Shown here piece by piece: positions 22,962-30,635 of a DNA stretch of 64,000 nt. Below the pieces are notes generated by a model. The model did not search any database, was not told where the DNA came from, and was given only the letters and a program-made list of their open reading frames with translations. Position numbers and translations under genes: made by a program. The stretch is taken from contig JAYRXX010000010.1 of NCBI GenBank assembly GCA_041917295.1, positions 1 through 64,000 on the forward strand, written 5' to 3'. Every line of letters starts with the position of its first letter. Position 1 is the first letter of the stretch. The DNA comes from JADKHR01 sp041917295. Lineage in GTDB: Bacteria > Elusimicrobiota > Elusimicrobia > FEN-1173.

Positions 22962-25352
22962 ATGAAAAGTAAAACACAATCATCCTGGTCACAGATGGCA
23001 AAAACCGGTTTGGCTTTTATTGTCGGAGGAACCCCGGCGTCGGCGACGGTCCCAAAAACTGATAAGAACTCCGTCCCGGATGGGTTGGATCGATCGGTTC
23101 TTCCCATCAAAGAACCTTCTTACCCCATCGTGACGGAACTGGACGCTCGCAACGCCAAAGCCCCGGCGCGGTTCAACGTGAAGGCCCCGGCCAACGCGCC
23201 GAACGTGGTTGTCGTTTTGCTGGACGATATCGGGTTCGGCCATTCCAGCGCTTTTGGGGGACCGATCCACATGCCCAATTTGGAAAGGCTGGCCGCCAAC
23301 GGCCTTCGCTACAACCGGTTCCACACGACGGCGCTCAGCTCTCCGACCCGCACGGCGCTTCTGACCGGATACAACCACCATTCCAATAACGCCGGGGCCA
23401 TCATGGAAGTGGCCACGGCCTTTCCCGGCAACACGGGGATCCGTCCGCAAACCATCACGCCGGCGGCGCAAGTCCTGCGCATGAACGGCTACAACACGGC
23501 CGCGTTCGGCAAATACCACGAGACGCCGCCCTGGGAAGGGTCCGTCTCGGGCCCTTACGACCGCTGGCCCACGGGATCGGGGTTTGAAAAGTTTTACGGC
23601 TTCATTGGGGGGGAAACCAACCAATGGCACCCCATGATTTACGACGGAACCACACGGGTGTTTCCCGATGTCGAAGCGCCCGGCTACCATTTTACGACGG
23701 ACATGACCAACCAGGCGATTCGGTGGATGAACACCCAGCAATCCCTCACGCCGGACAACCCGTTTTACATGTACTTTGCCCCTGGGGCCACCCACGCGCC
23801 GCACCACGTGCCGAAATCGTTCATTGAAAAATACAAAGGAAAGTTCGACCAAGGCTGGGACAAATTGCGACAGGAAACGTTGGCGCGGCAAAAGAAGTTG
23901 GGCATTGTCCCCAAAAACACCCGGTTGGCTCCGAAACCGGCCGATATAAAAAATTGGGATTCGTTGTCCGCGGACGAGAAACGTCTCTTCGCCCGGCAGA
24001 TGGAAGTGTTCGCCGGGTTTGCCGAACACACGGACATGGAAGTGGGGCGGTTGATCCAGGCCATCGACGCGCGGGGGGAAATGGACAACACCCTGTTCTT
24101 TTATATTGTCGGGGACAACGGCTCCAGCGCCGAAGGCGGGATGATCGGCATGTTCAATGAAAACACCTATTTCAACGGTGTGCAAGAAACCCTGGACATG
24201 CAGTTAAAGCGAATCGACGATTTGGGAACGGACAAAACGTACAATCACTTCGCCGCCGGCTGGGCCATCGCCGGGAACACGCCGTTTCAATGGTCCAAAC
24301 AGGTGGCCTCCAACTTCGGGGGAACACGAAACGGAATGGTGGTCCATTGGCCCGCCGGGATCAAAGCAAAAAATCAAATCCGCTCTCAGTTCCACCACGT
24401 CATCGACGTGGCCCCAACCATCTACGAAGCGGCGGGTATTCCCGCGCCCCGGATGGTCAACGGCATTGAACAGCGTCCCATTGAAGGCATCAGCATGGTG
24501 TATTCGTTTGACAACGCCAAAGCCCCCGACGCACGGAAAACCCAGTATTTTGAGATGATCGGAAACCGGGCTCTCTATCACGATGGGTGGTACGCCGGAA
24601 CCATTCACAAAGCCCCCTGGGAATCCCAACCGCGCCGTCCTTTGGCGGAAGATGTGTGGGAACTTTACAACGTGAACGAAGACTTCAGCCAGTCGCGCGA
24701 TCTTGCCGCGAAATACCCGGAAAAACTGGAAGAACTCAAAAAGAAGTTTATGGAGGAAGCGGTCAAGTACAATGTTTTACCGATCGACGACCGAAGCATC
24801 GAACGGTTGGACCCCTCCATTGCCGGTCGGCCCGACCTGATGAACGGGCGCACGAAACTGGTCCTCTACGAAGGGGCGACCGGGATCCCCGAGAACGCGT
24901 TCATCAATGTCAAGAACACCTCGCTGTCCATTACCGCCGAGGTGGATGTGCCGGCGGAGGCGTCCGGCGTCATTCTCTGCCAGGGGGGAGATTTCGGCGG
25001 CTGGACGTTCTACCTATTGGACGGAAAACCCGCCTACACGTACAATTGGGTTGGGTTGGAATCCCACACGGTTTCCGCCGCGCAAAAAGTGCCGGCGGGA
25101 GCGCACACCCTCAAATTCGCTTTTGATTACGAAGGCGGACGGGGGGCCGGCGGCGTGGGCGCCATTTACCTGGACGGCGTTAAAATCGGGGAAGGAAAAA
25201 TTGCCAAAACCAACGCCAACACGTTCGGCATCGACGAATCCGCCGACGTTGGAACCGACGAAAACACGCCCGTCTACCACGGTTATCACAAAAGGGAAAA
25301 ATTCACCGGCCGCATCCATCGCGTGACCGTGGAAACATTCCCCAAACAATAG
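22962..25352 (+). CDS. serine-type arylsulfatase, secreted (paralogue)
   Basis: About 796 residues from the ATG at 22962, with GGAGG eight nt upstream. It is a close paralogue of the sulfatase at 19207 over its full length, including the C-terminal beta domain. Metal-site DD lies in VVLLDDIGFGH (near residue 88). The nucleophile motif is S-S-P-T-R at 126-130, so Ser126 would become formylglycine. YIVGDNGSSAEGG is the second metal-site stretch. A weak signal-like N-terminus (MAKTGLAFIVGGTPASA) suggests export. The two sulfatases differ enough in sequence to have different substrates. A reverse-strand Fic gene lies between them, so they are not a simple tandem duplication. Confidence 0.85.
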   Translation: MKSKTQSSWSQMAKTGLAFIVGGTPASATVPKTDKNSVPDGLDRSVLPIKEPSYPIVTELDARNAKAPARFNVKAPANAPNVVVVLLDDIGFGHSSAFGGPIHMPNLERLAANGLRYNRFHTTALSSPTRTALLTGYNHHSNNAGAIMEVATAFPGNTGIRPQTITPAAQVLRMNGYNTAAFGKYHETPPWEGSVSGPYDRWPTGSGFEKFYGFIGGETNQWHPMIYDGTTRVFPDVEAPGYHFTTDMTNQAIRWMNTQQSLTPDNPFYMYFAPGATHAPHHVPKSFIEKYKGKFDQGWDKLRQETLARQKKLGIVPKNTRLAPKPADIKNWDSLSADEKRLFARQMEVFAGFAEHTDMEVGRLIQAIDARGEMDNTLFFYIVGDNGSSAEGGMIGMFNENTYFNGVQETLDMQLKRIDDLGTDKTYNHFAAGWAIAGNTPFQWSKQVASNFGGTRNGMVVHWPAGIKAKNQIRSQFHHVIDVAPTIYEAAGIPAPRMVNGIEQRPIEGISMVYSFDNAKAPDARKTQYFEMIGNRALYHDGWYAGTIHKAPWESQPRRPLAEDVWELYNVNEDFSQSRDLAAKYPEKLEELKKKFMEEAVKYNVLPIDDRSIERLDPSIAGRPDLMNGRTKLVLYEGATGIPENAFINVKNTSLSITAEVDVPAEASGVILCQGGDFGGWTFYLLDGKPAYTYNWVGLESHTVSAAQKVPAGAHTLKFAFDYEGGRGAGGVGAIYLDGVKIGEGKIAKTNANTFGIDESADVGTDENTPVYHGYHKREKFTGRIHRVTVETFPKQ

Positions 25353-25438
25353 GTGATCAGGAGGGGTGATTTTTTAAGAGCCTCATTTTTTTGAGTCAAG
25401 ACTGTCGTCGCGTGTCCAGAAAAGATTAAGAACGTTAT

Positions 25439-25553
25439 TCTCATGCTTTAAAAGGGTTCGGGGGGTGATGACCCCGGAGGATTTAGGATGGTCGGGCCGC
25501 CATCCCGCTGACGATGGAAGATTTTTCCACGGCAGGCGGGATGGTTTTTTTTT
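25439..25553 (+). promoter_or_regulatory. riboswitch-like attenuator leader of the trehalose operon (copy 1)
   Basis: Shared blocks with copy 2 (33391-33486, minus strand) run in the same order. They are TCTCAT, then GGGTTC, then a hairpin (TTCGGGG 25457-25463 with CCCCGGA 25472-25478, loop GGTGATGA), then GGATTTA, then hairpin GGATGG (25486-25491) / CCATCC (25500-25505) around the loop TCGGGCCG. The CCATCCCGC strand can instead pair with GCGGGATGG (25536-25544), followed by T9, which makes a terminator. The antiterminator and terminator exclude each other. A possible -10 (TATTCT, 25436-25441) would start RNA just before the element. The class is not recognised. The rest of the 25353-25580 gap shows nothing further. 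Confidence 0.7.
25500..25553 (+). terminator. intrinsic terminator in the trehalose leader
   Basis: A 9-bp stem CCATCCCGC / GCGGGATGG encloses a loop with its own small hairpin (TGGAA/TTCCA) and is followed by nine T residues. It ends 27 nt before the otsA start codon, so it can only serve as an attenuator for the operon or as the end of a short leader RNA. Its 5' strand is shared with the antiterminator. Confidence 0.8.
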
Positions 25554-25580
25554 GTAGGTCACTATTTGAAGGGGTGGACC

Positions 25581-27839
25581 ATGAAAATGACTTTAAGGCT
25601 GATCGTATCGTTGGTGGTGACCGTGGGGACAGTGGCGGCGTTTTCCGCTTTTTTGCAGGTGAGGCAAGAGCGCGACCAAATGCGTAATGAGATGGAACGC
25701 CGCGCGCGGCTTTTGGCAGAAGGGCTTCAAGAGACGGTGGCCCCGTTGGTCCAGCAGGGATCTTCCGAACGGTTGCGAAAAATCGTGGAACGGTTCGGCA
25801 ATCGGGAACGCCTGGCGGGCGTGGCGGTGTTCGATGTCAACGGCGGCCTTTTGGCCGGGACGAATAGCTTGGGAGCGAGCCCGGTCTTCCCGGCCGATCT
25901 GCTGGATGGCGTTTTTTCCAAAAATTTGGACGGGAGCCGGTTTGAGCTTGTCGAGGGGAACGAGCGGCACATCTACGCCATGCCCCTGCGGCTGGAAGAA
26001 TCAACCATCGGGGCTTTTGTGGTCTATCAAGGTGCCTCCCACATTCGGCGTCAGCTATTTATAATTTATCGGAACACATTTTTACGCGTTTTAGTTCAGG
26101 TGTTCCTCATTTCCTTGGTCACGTTGGTCATTGTGCGGTGGAGCGTTATGGGGCCCATCGCAAAAATGGCCGAATGGATGAAACAACTGCGGGCCGGCGA
26201 ACTGTCTCCGCCGCCGTTCTCGCTCCCCAAGGAGGACATTTTCGCGCCCATTGCGCGGGAAGTTACCACGTTCGCGCGGCACTTGTCCGACGCCAAAGCC
26301 GCCGTCGAGGAAGAAGCCCGGCTCCGCCAGACGGCGGAATCCCTTTGGACGCCGGACCGATTGAAAGAGCACGTGAAGACGAAACTGCAGGGCAAACCCT
26401 TGGTGGTTGTTTCAAACCGGGAACCCTACATGCACGTTCACCGCGGGCGGAAAGTGGATTGCATTGTTCCTGCGGGGGGATTGGTGACGGCGTTGGAGCC
26501 GGTCCTGCGGGCGTCCGGCGGAACGTGGATCGCCCACGGCGCGGGGGACGCCGATTGGGAAATGGTGGATGCCAAGGACCGACTTCGCGTCCCGCCGCAG
26601 GATCCTCAATACACCTTGCGGCGCGTGGCACTCACCAAAGAGGAAGAGAATGGGTACTATTATGGGTTCTCAAACGAAGGCCTTTGGCCCCTCTGCCATA
26701 TTGCCCACACTCGGCCCCTCTTTCGCGCCGAGGATTGGGCTCAATACCAAACCGCCAACGGGAAATTTGCTGATGCTGTGGTGGATGAATTGGAAGGGGT
26801 GAAAGACCCGGGCATCCTCATTCAAGACTATCACTTCGCGCTTTTGCCCCGTCTTCTTAAAGAACGCCGGCCCGACGCTCGCATCGCTGTTTTCTGGCAC
26901 ATCCCCTGGCCAAACCCCGAAGCCTTCGGGATCTGTCCTTGGCAAAGGGAACTTCTTTTTGGATTGCTCGGCGCGGATTTGATCGGGTTTCACACGCAAT
27001 TCCATTGCAACAATTTTTTGGACACGGTGGACCGCACCCTGGAATCCCGAATCAATTGGGAACAATTTTCTGTTGTTAAGAGCGGGCACACGACACATGT
27101 GAAACCTTTTCCCATCAGCGTGGCTTTCCCAGACTCTTTCCAGGATGTTTTGCCGGAGAATCCTCCCCTGGACCGGACCATGCTTTTAAAAGAACTTGGA
27201 ATTCGGGCCAAATTCCTGGCCGTGGGTGTGGAGCGGATGGATTACACCAAAGGCGTTTTGGAACGATTCCGGGGAATCGAACGGTTTTTGGAAAAGTTTC
27301 CCCACTACCTGGGCGAATTCGTTTACGTCCAGATCGGGGCGCCGAGCCGGACGCACATCAAACGCTACCACGACTTTCTGGCTGAAGTGGATGCGGAAGC
27401 CGAGCGCATCAATTGGAAATTTAAGCGACGGGATTACAGGCCCATCGTGTTCTTAAAAAGACACCACAGCCATCAGGAGATCATGCCTTTCTATCGTTTG
27501 GCGGATCTGTGCCTGGTCACGAGCCTTCACGACGGAATGAACCTGGTGGCCAAGGAATTCGTTGCGGCGCGAAGCGACGAAAGCGGCGTTTTGATTTTAA
27601 GCCGGTTCGCCGGGGCCTCCCGCGAGATGCGGGACGCCTTGATCATCAACCCCTACGATGCCGAGCAAATGGCTGAAGCCATTCACCGCGCGTTGGACAT
27701 GGACCCGGACGAGAAATCCGCGCGGATGAAGCGAATGCGGGAGACGATCCGGGAAAACAACATCTATCGATGGGCGGGGAACCTGATCACCGAGCTTTCC
27801 AACGTGCGTCTCCCCGATATGCCGTCGAAAACATCGTGA
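25581..27839 (+). CDS. otsA: trehalose-6-phosphate synthase fused to a membrane sensor and HAMP
   Basis: 752 residues from the ATG at 25581 (AAGGGG upstream). A TTG at 25566 is less likely. Residues 5-22 and about 170-190 are membrane helices flanking a periplasmic domain of about 145 residues, like the single Cache-type sensors of chemoreceptors. A HAMP-like segment (MGPIAKMAEWMKQLRAGEL, about 190-245) follows. The GT20 domain spans about 275-745: VVVSNREPY, PAGGLVTALEP, QDYHFALLP, FWHIPWPNPE, GADLIGFHT, GVERMDYTKG, SLHDGMNLVAKEF. It makes trehalose-6-phosphate from UDP-glucose and glucose-6-phosphate. The tethered sensor suggests that activity is controlled by an external signal. The 3' end overlaps otsB. 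Confidence 0.88.
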   Translation: MKMTLRLIVSLVVTVGTVAAFSAFLQVRQERDQMRNEMERRARLLAEGLQETVAPLVQQGSSERLRKIVERFGNRERLAGVAVFDVNGGLLAGTNSLGASPVFPADLLDGVFSKNLDGSRFELVEGNERHIYAMPLRLEESTIGAFVVYQGASHIRRQLFIIYRNTFLRVLVQVFLISLVTLVIVRWSVMGPIAKMAEWMKQLRAGELSPPPFSLPKEDIFAPIAREVTTFARHLSDAKAAVEEEARLRQTAESLWTPDRLKEHVKTKLQGKPLVVVSNREPYMHVHRGRKVDCIVPAGGLVTALEPVLRASGGTWIAHGAGDADWEMVDAKDRLRVPPQDPQYTLRRVALTKEEENGYYYGFSNEGLWPLCHIAHTRPLFRAEDWAQYQTANGKFADAVVDELEGVKDPGILIQDYHFALLPRLLKERRPDARIAVFWHIPWPNPEAFGICPWQRELLFGLLGADLIGFHTQFHCNNFLDTVDRTLESRINWEQFSVVKSGHTTHVKPFPISVAFPDSFQDVLPENPPLDRTMLLKELGIRAKFLAVGVERMDYTKGVLERFRGIERFLEKFPHYLGEFVYVQIGAPSRTHIKRYHDFLAEVDAEAERINWKFKRRDYRPIVFLKRHHSHQEIMPFYRLADLCLVTSLHDGMNLVAKEFVAARSDESGVLILSRFAGASREMRDALIINPYDAEQMAEAIHRALDMDPDEKSARMKRMRETIRENNIYRWAGNLITELSNVRLPDMPSKTS

Positions 27840-28609
27840 GACGTCTCGATCGGGACGGGTTGGAACTTCGGCGGCGATTATCGAATCGACGGGTCTTTCT
27901 TTTCGTCGATTTTGACGGGACGCTGGCTCCCCTTGTGTCTCAGCCGCACCACGCAAGAGCCGGCGGGCCGGTGTTGCGGGCCATTGCGACGTTGGCCGCC
28001 TTGCCGCGCGCTCGGGTGGCGGTGATGAGCGGGCGCCCGTTGTCGTTCATTCGAGCCCGCTTTCGCGCGCCGGGACTTTATTACGGTGGAAACCACGGGT
28101 TGGAAATGCGGGGGCCGCGAGTGGTTTTCCGACACGAGGTCGCGGCCGCGCTCCGACCGACAATCCGGGCGCTGTCGGTTCAAGCCAAGAAAACATTTTC
28201 CGGTTTCGCGGGGGTTTTCATAGAAAACAAAGGGCTTTCGATGTCGATCCATTATCGACGAACACCGCTCTCGTTGCGTCGCCGGCTCCACCGCGCCCTG
28301 GCGGTGTTTCGCTTAAGGACCAACTCTCTTCCGGTGCGATGGCGTCGGGGAAAGAACGTGTGGGAAGTCCTTCCCCGTGTGGACTGGGACAAGGGCCGCG
28401 CCTTGAAGGAACTCTTACGGCGGACGGGGCCGGCGGTCCCGGTGGCGTTGGGAGACGACCGGACGGACGAGGATATGTTTCGAGCGGTGGGGCCCCACGG
28501 CATTGGGGTTCGTGTGGGAATAAGCCGGTCGTCACGGGCGAATTATTATCTCTCTCGCCAGAGAGACGTGGCTGAATTTCTCTTACAACTGGTGGAGGTC
28601 CTCCAATGA
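27836..28609 (+). CDS. otsB: trehalose-6-phosphate phosphatase
   Basis: About 257 residues if the GTG at 27836 is used. It overlaps the otsA stop (GTGA) and gives a normal N-terminus just before the catalytic motif. An upstream ATG at 27770 would add 22 residues without family support. HAD motifs are FLFVDFDGTLAPL (nucleophile and acid aspartates), VAVMSGRP (motif II Ser), and LGDDRTDEDMFRAVG (motif IV). It removes phosphate from trehalose-6-phosphate. The gene overlaps the DUF5752 gene at its 3' end by 4 nt (ATGA), so the set is tightly coupled. Confidence 0.9.
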   Translation: MRRLDRDGLELRRRLSNRRVFLFVDFDGTLAPLVSQPHHARAGGPVLRAIATLAALPRARVAVMSGRPLSFIRARFRAPGLYYGGNHGLEMRGPRVVFRHEVAAALRPTIRALSVQAKKTFSGFAGVFIENKGLSMSIHYRRTPLSLRRRLHRALAVFRLRTNSLPVRWRRGKNVWEVLPRVDWDKGRALKELLRRTGPAVPVALGDDRTDEDMFRAVGPHGIGVRVGISRSSRANYYLSRQRDVAEFLLQLVEVLQ

Positions 28610-29274
28610 AAGAAAGAGCCGAAACGCCATTTCATTTCTTTACCCGGCTGACGCTGACCACCCTGACAGGCCGGCGGGCGGGGAACGCGCGGGAATTACT
28701 GGACGGAATCAATGCGGTTTCCGACAACGTCATCTATCAACACACCCACCGATATCTGCAACAGCACCCATTCTTGACGCCGGAGACCCCAAACGATTTC
28801 GCCGATTGGGCCACACACTTTTTGGGCGACGAAGCGTTGGGGGAAAGATTGGCTTCCGTCAACACGGTTCGCTTTAGCGGCCTGGGCGACCTTCGCCAGG
28901 CTCTTTCAACGGCCATCGAAAAACACATGGATTGGCGAGGCGACGGACGCGCCGTGCCGGAAGGGAAAGAATTCCACTTCATGGGGGCCGTGCGGTTTTC
29001 CATTCCCACACCCCACACGGCCTGTGACCTGCCCGAATTTCTAGACGGGTTAGGGAAAGTCAGTATTTCAAGCCTTTACTTGCACCTGTACGAAGCGCGG
29101 CTTCGTCCGCCTTACGGTGTCAACGATTTCTCCCATTGGTTTGAGCACGAACTGGGGCGGACAGGGTTAGCCAAGAAAGTCGCCGGATTGGACCCCACCA
29201 CGCACACGTTGGAGCGATTGCGGACCAAAATCGTGGCCTTCATCGAACAGGAGATCGGTCATGGCGCGGCTTGA
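28606..29274 (+). CDS. DUF5752-family protein of the trehalose operon
   Basis: This 222-residue protein of unknown function resembles the DUF5752 family, which occurs beside trehalose glycosyltransferases. Two similar halves are visible: residues 5-110 (FHFFTRLTLTTLTGRRAGNARELLDGI, HPFLTPETPNDFADWATHFLGDEALGERLASV) and residues 120-215 (EFHFMGAVRFSIPTPHTACDLPEFLDGL, LRPPYGVNDFSHWFEHELGRTGLAKKVAGL). This points to an internal duplication of an N(D)F(A/S)xW helix module. No catalytic motif is seen. It may be a regulator or assembly factor for the synthase. GGAGG precedes the ATG at 28606, and the 3' end overlaps the treT start. Confidence 0.8.
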   Translation: MKERAETPFHFFTRLTLTTLTGRRAGNARELLDGINAVSDNVIYQHTHRYLQQHPFLTPETPNDFADWATHFLGDEALGERLASVNTVRFSGLGDLRQALSTAIEKHMDWRGDGRAVPEGKEFHFMGAVRFSIPTPHTACDLPEFLDGLGKVSISSLYLHLYEARLRPPYGVNDFSHWFEHELGRTGLAKKVAGLDPTTHTLERLRTKIVAFIEQEIGHGAA

Positions 29275-30484
29275 AGAATACCGCTCCATCGTTGGATCCG
29301 ATACGTTGGAAGAATTGGCCCTCTTGGCGCGGCCCCTGGCGGGGAAAAGTGTTTTAAACGTTAATTCGACCGCCGTGGGCGGAGGTGTGGCGGAAATATT
29401 AAGCCGTATGGTTCCCCTTCTCCAAGAGCTGGGGCTCGACGCCCGATGGGACGTGGTAAAAGGCGGGGAGGACTTTTACGCCGTCACCAAAAAGTTTCAT
29501 AACGCTCTGCACGGCGATCCCACAACCGTGACCCCAAGAGATTTTCAAGTTTATGAAGATACGTTGGACCAGAATCTGACACGCTTGCCTTTGACGGAAG
29601 ACTTTATCTTTATTCATGATCCCCAACCGGCGGCGTTGGTTAAGAAACGACGGGCATTAAAAAATCACTGGATGTGGCGGTGCCATATTGACCTCTCCCG
29701 CCCGTCCCCGGCCGTGTGGGAATTTCTGAAGCCTTACATTGAACAACACGACGCCTGCGTTTTTTCCGCGCCGTCTTTCGCGCAATCTTTGCGCGTTCCG
29801 CAAATGCTCATCGCGCCCTCGATCGACCCGTTAAGCGACAAGAACCGGGAGTTGACGGAGACGGAAGTTCGAGGCATTCTGGAACGGTTGGGGATTCCCA
29901 ATGACAAACCGTTGGTGACGCAGGTGTCCCGATTCGACCGTCTCAAGGACCCCTTGGGCGTCATCGAGGCCTTTTTAAAAGTGAAGCCGTATATCGACTC
30001 GCGCCTTCTCTTGGTGGGGGGGACGGCTGACGACGATCCCGAAGGAGCCCAAGTCCTGGCGGACGTGCGGGAGCGGGCCAAAGCCGACCCGGACATTTTG
30101 GTTTTGTGTTTGCCGCCGACGAGCCATGTGGAAATCAACGCGATTCAGCGGGCCTCCGCGGTCATTGTTCAAAAATCATTGCGTGAGGGGTTCGGACTGA
30201 CGGTGTCGGAGGCTTTGTGGAAAGGGAAACCCGTTATCGCGGGAGCCGTGGGCGGCATCCCGCTTCAAATCACGCACAAACATTCCGGAGCGCTGGTTCA
30301 CACGACCGACGGGGCCGCCTATTGGCTGAAAGTCCTTTTGAACGATCCCGCTTTCGCCCGGCGGTTAGGGGAATCCGGACGGGAACACGTTAAACAAAAC
30401 TTTCTTTTGACCCGCCACCTCCGGGAATACCTGATGCTTTTTCACGCCGTTTTGAACCCTGGCGCCGAGATGATCCGTCTTTAG
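29261..30484 (+). CDS. treT: TreT-like trehalose glycosyltransferring synthase (GT4)
   Basis: 407 residues. The N-terminus has LNVNSTAVGGGVAEILSRMV and RWDVVKGGEDFYAVTKKFHNALHG, which closely follow the TreT pattern of Thermococcales and related enzymes that make trehalose from nucleotide-glucose and glucose. The GT4 C-terminal half has TQVSRFDRLKDPLG, LVGGTADDDPEGA and the donor-site motif SLREGFGLTVSEALWKGKPVI. With otsA and otsB this gives two possible trehalose routes in one operon. The assignment over a plain GT4 rests on the N-terminal signature and the neighbours. A ribosome site (GGAG) precedes the ATG. The 150-nt gap after it (30485-30635) shows nothing convincing. Confidence 0.8.
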   Translation: MARLEEYRSIVGSDTLEELALLARPLAGKSVLNVNSTAVGGGVAEILSRMVPLLQELGLDARWDVVKGGEDFYAVTKKFHNALHGDPTTVTPRDFQVYEDTLDQNLTRLPLTEDFIFIHDPQPAALVKKRRALKNHWMWRCHIDLSRPSPAVWEFLKPYIEQHDACVFSAPSFAQSLRVPQMLIAPSIDPLSDKNRELTETEVRGILERLGIPNDKPLVTQVSRFDRLKDPLGVIEAFLKVKPYIDSRLLLVGGTADDDPEGAQVLADVRERAKADPDILVLCLPPTSHVEINAIQRASAVIVQKSLREGFGLTVSEALWKGKPVIAGAVGGIPLQITHKHSGALVHTTDGAAYWLKVLLNDPAFARRLGESGREHVKQNFLLTRHLREYLMLFHAVLNPGAEMIRL

Positions 30485-30635
30485 AAAACCACAGAAAGCA
30501 ACGCGCCCGGCGAACACCCTGATGGCCCAGGAGCAAAAACGCAAGCGCGTCGCTGGGGCCCCAACGCGTGTCGATCACAATCCCGGACCAATCCGCTTCT
30601 GTCGATGATAGCCTCGTCCGACCGAGGAATTCCGG

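Noticed and set aside
25439..25553. T-box or known riboswitch (TPP, SAM, fluoride, guanidine, c-di-GMP) in the leaders
   Set aside because: The conserved blocks of these families that I know are not present. The downstream genes are not tRNA synthetase or vitamin genes. A covariance search is needed before naming a class.
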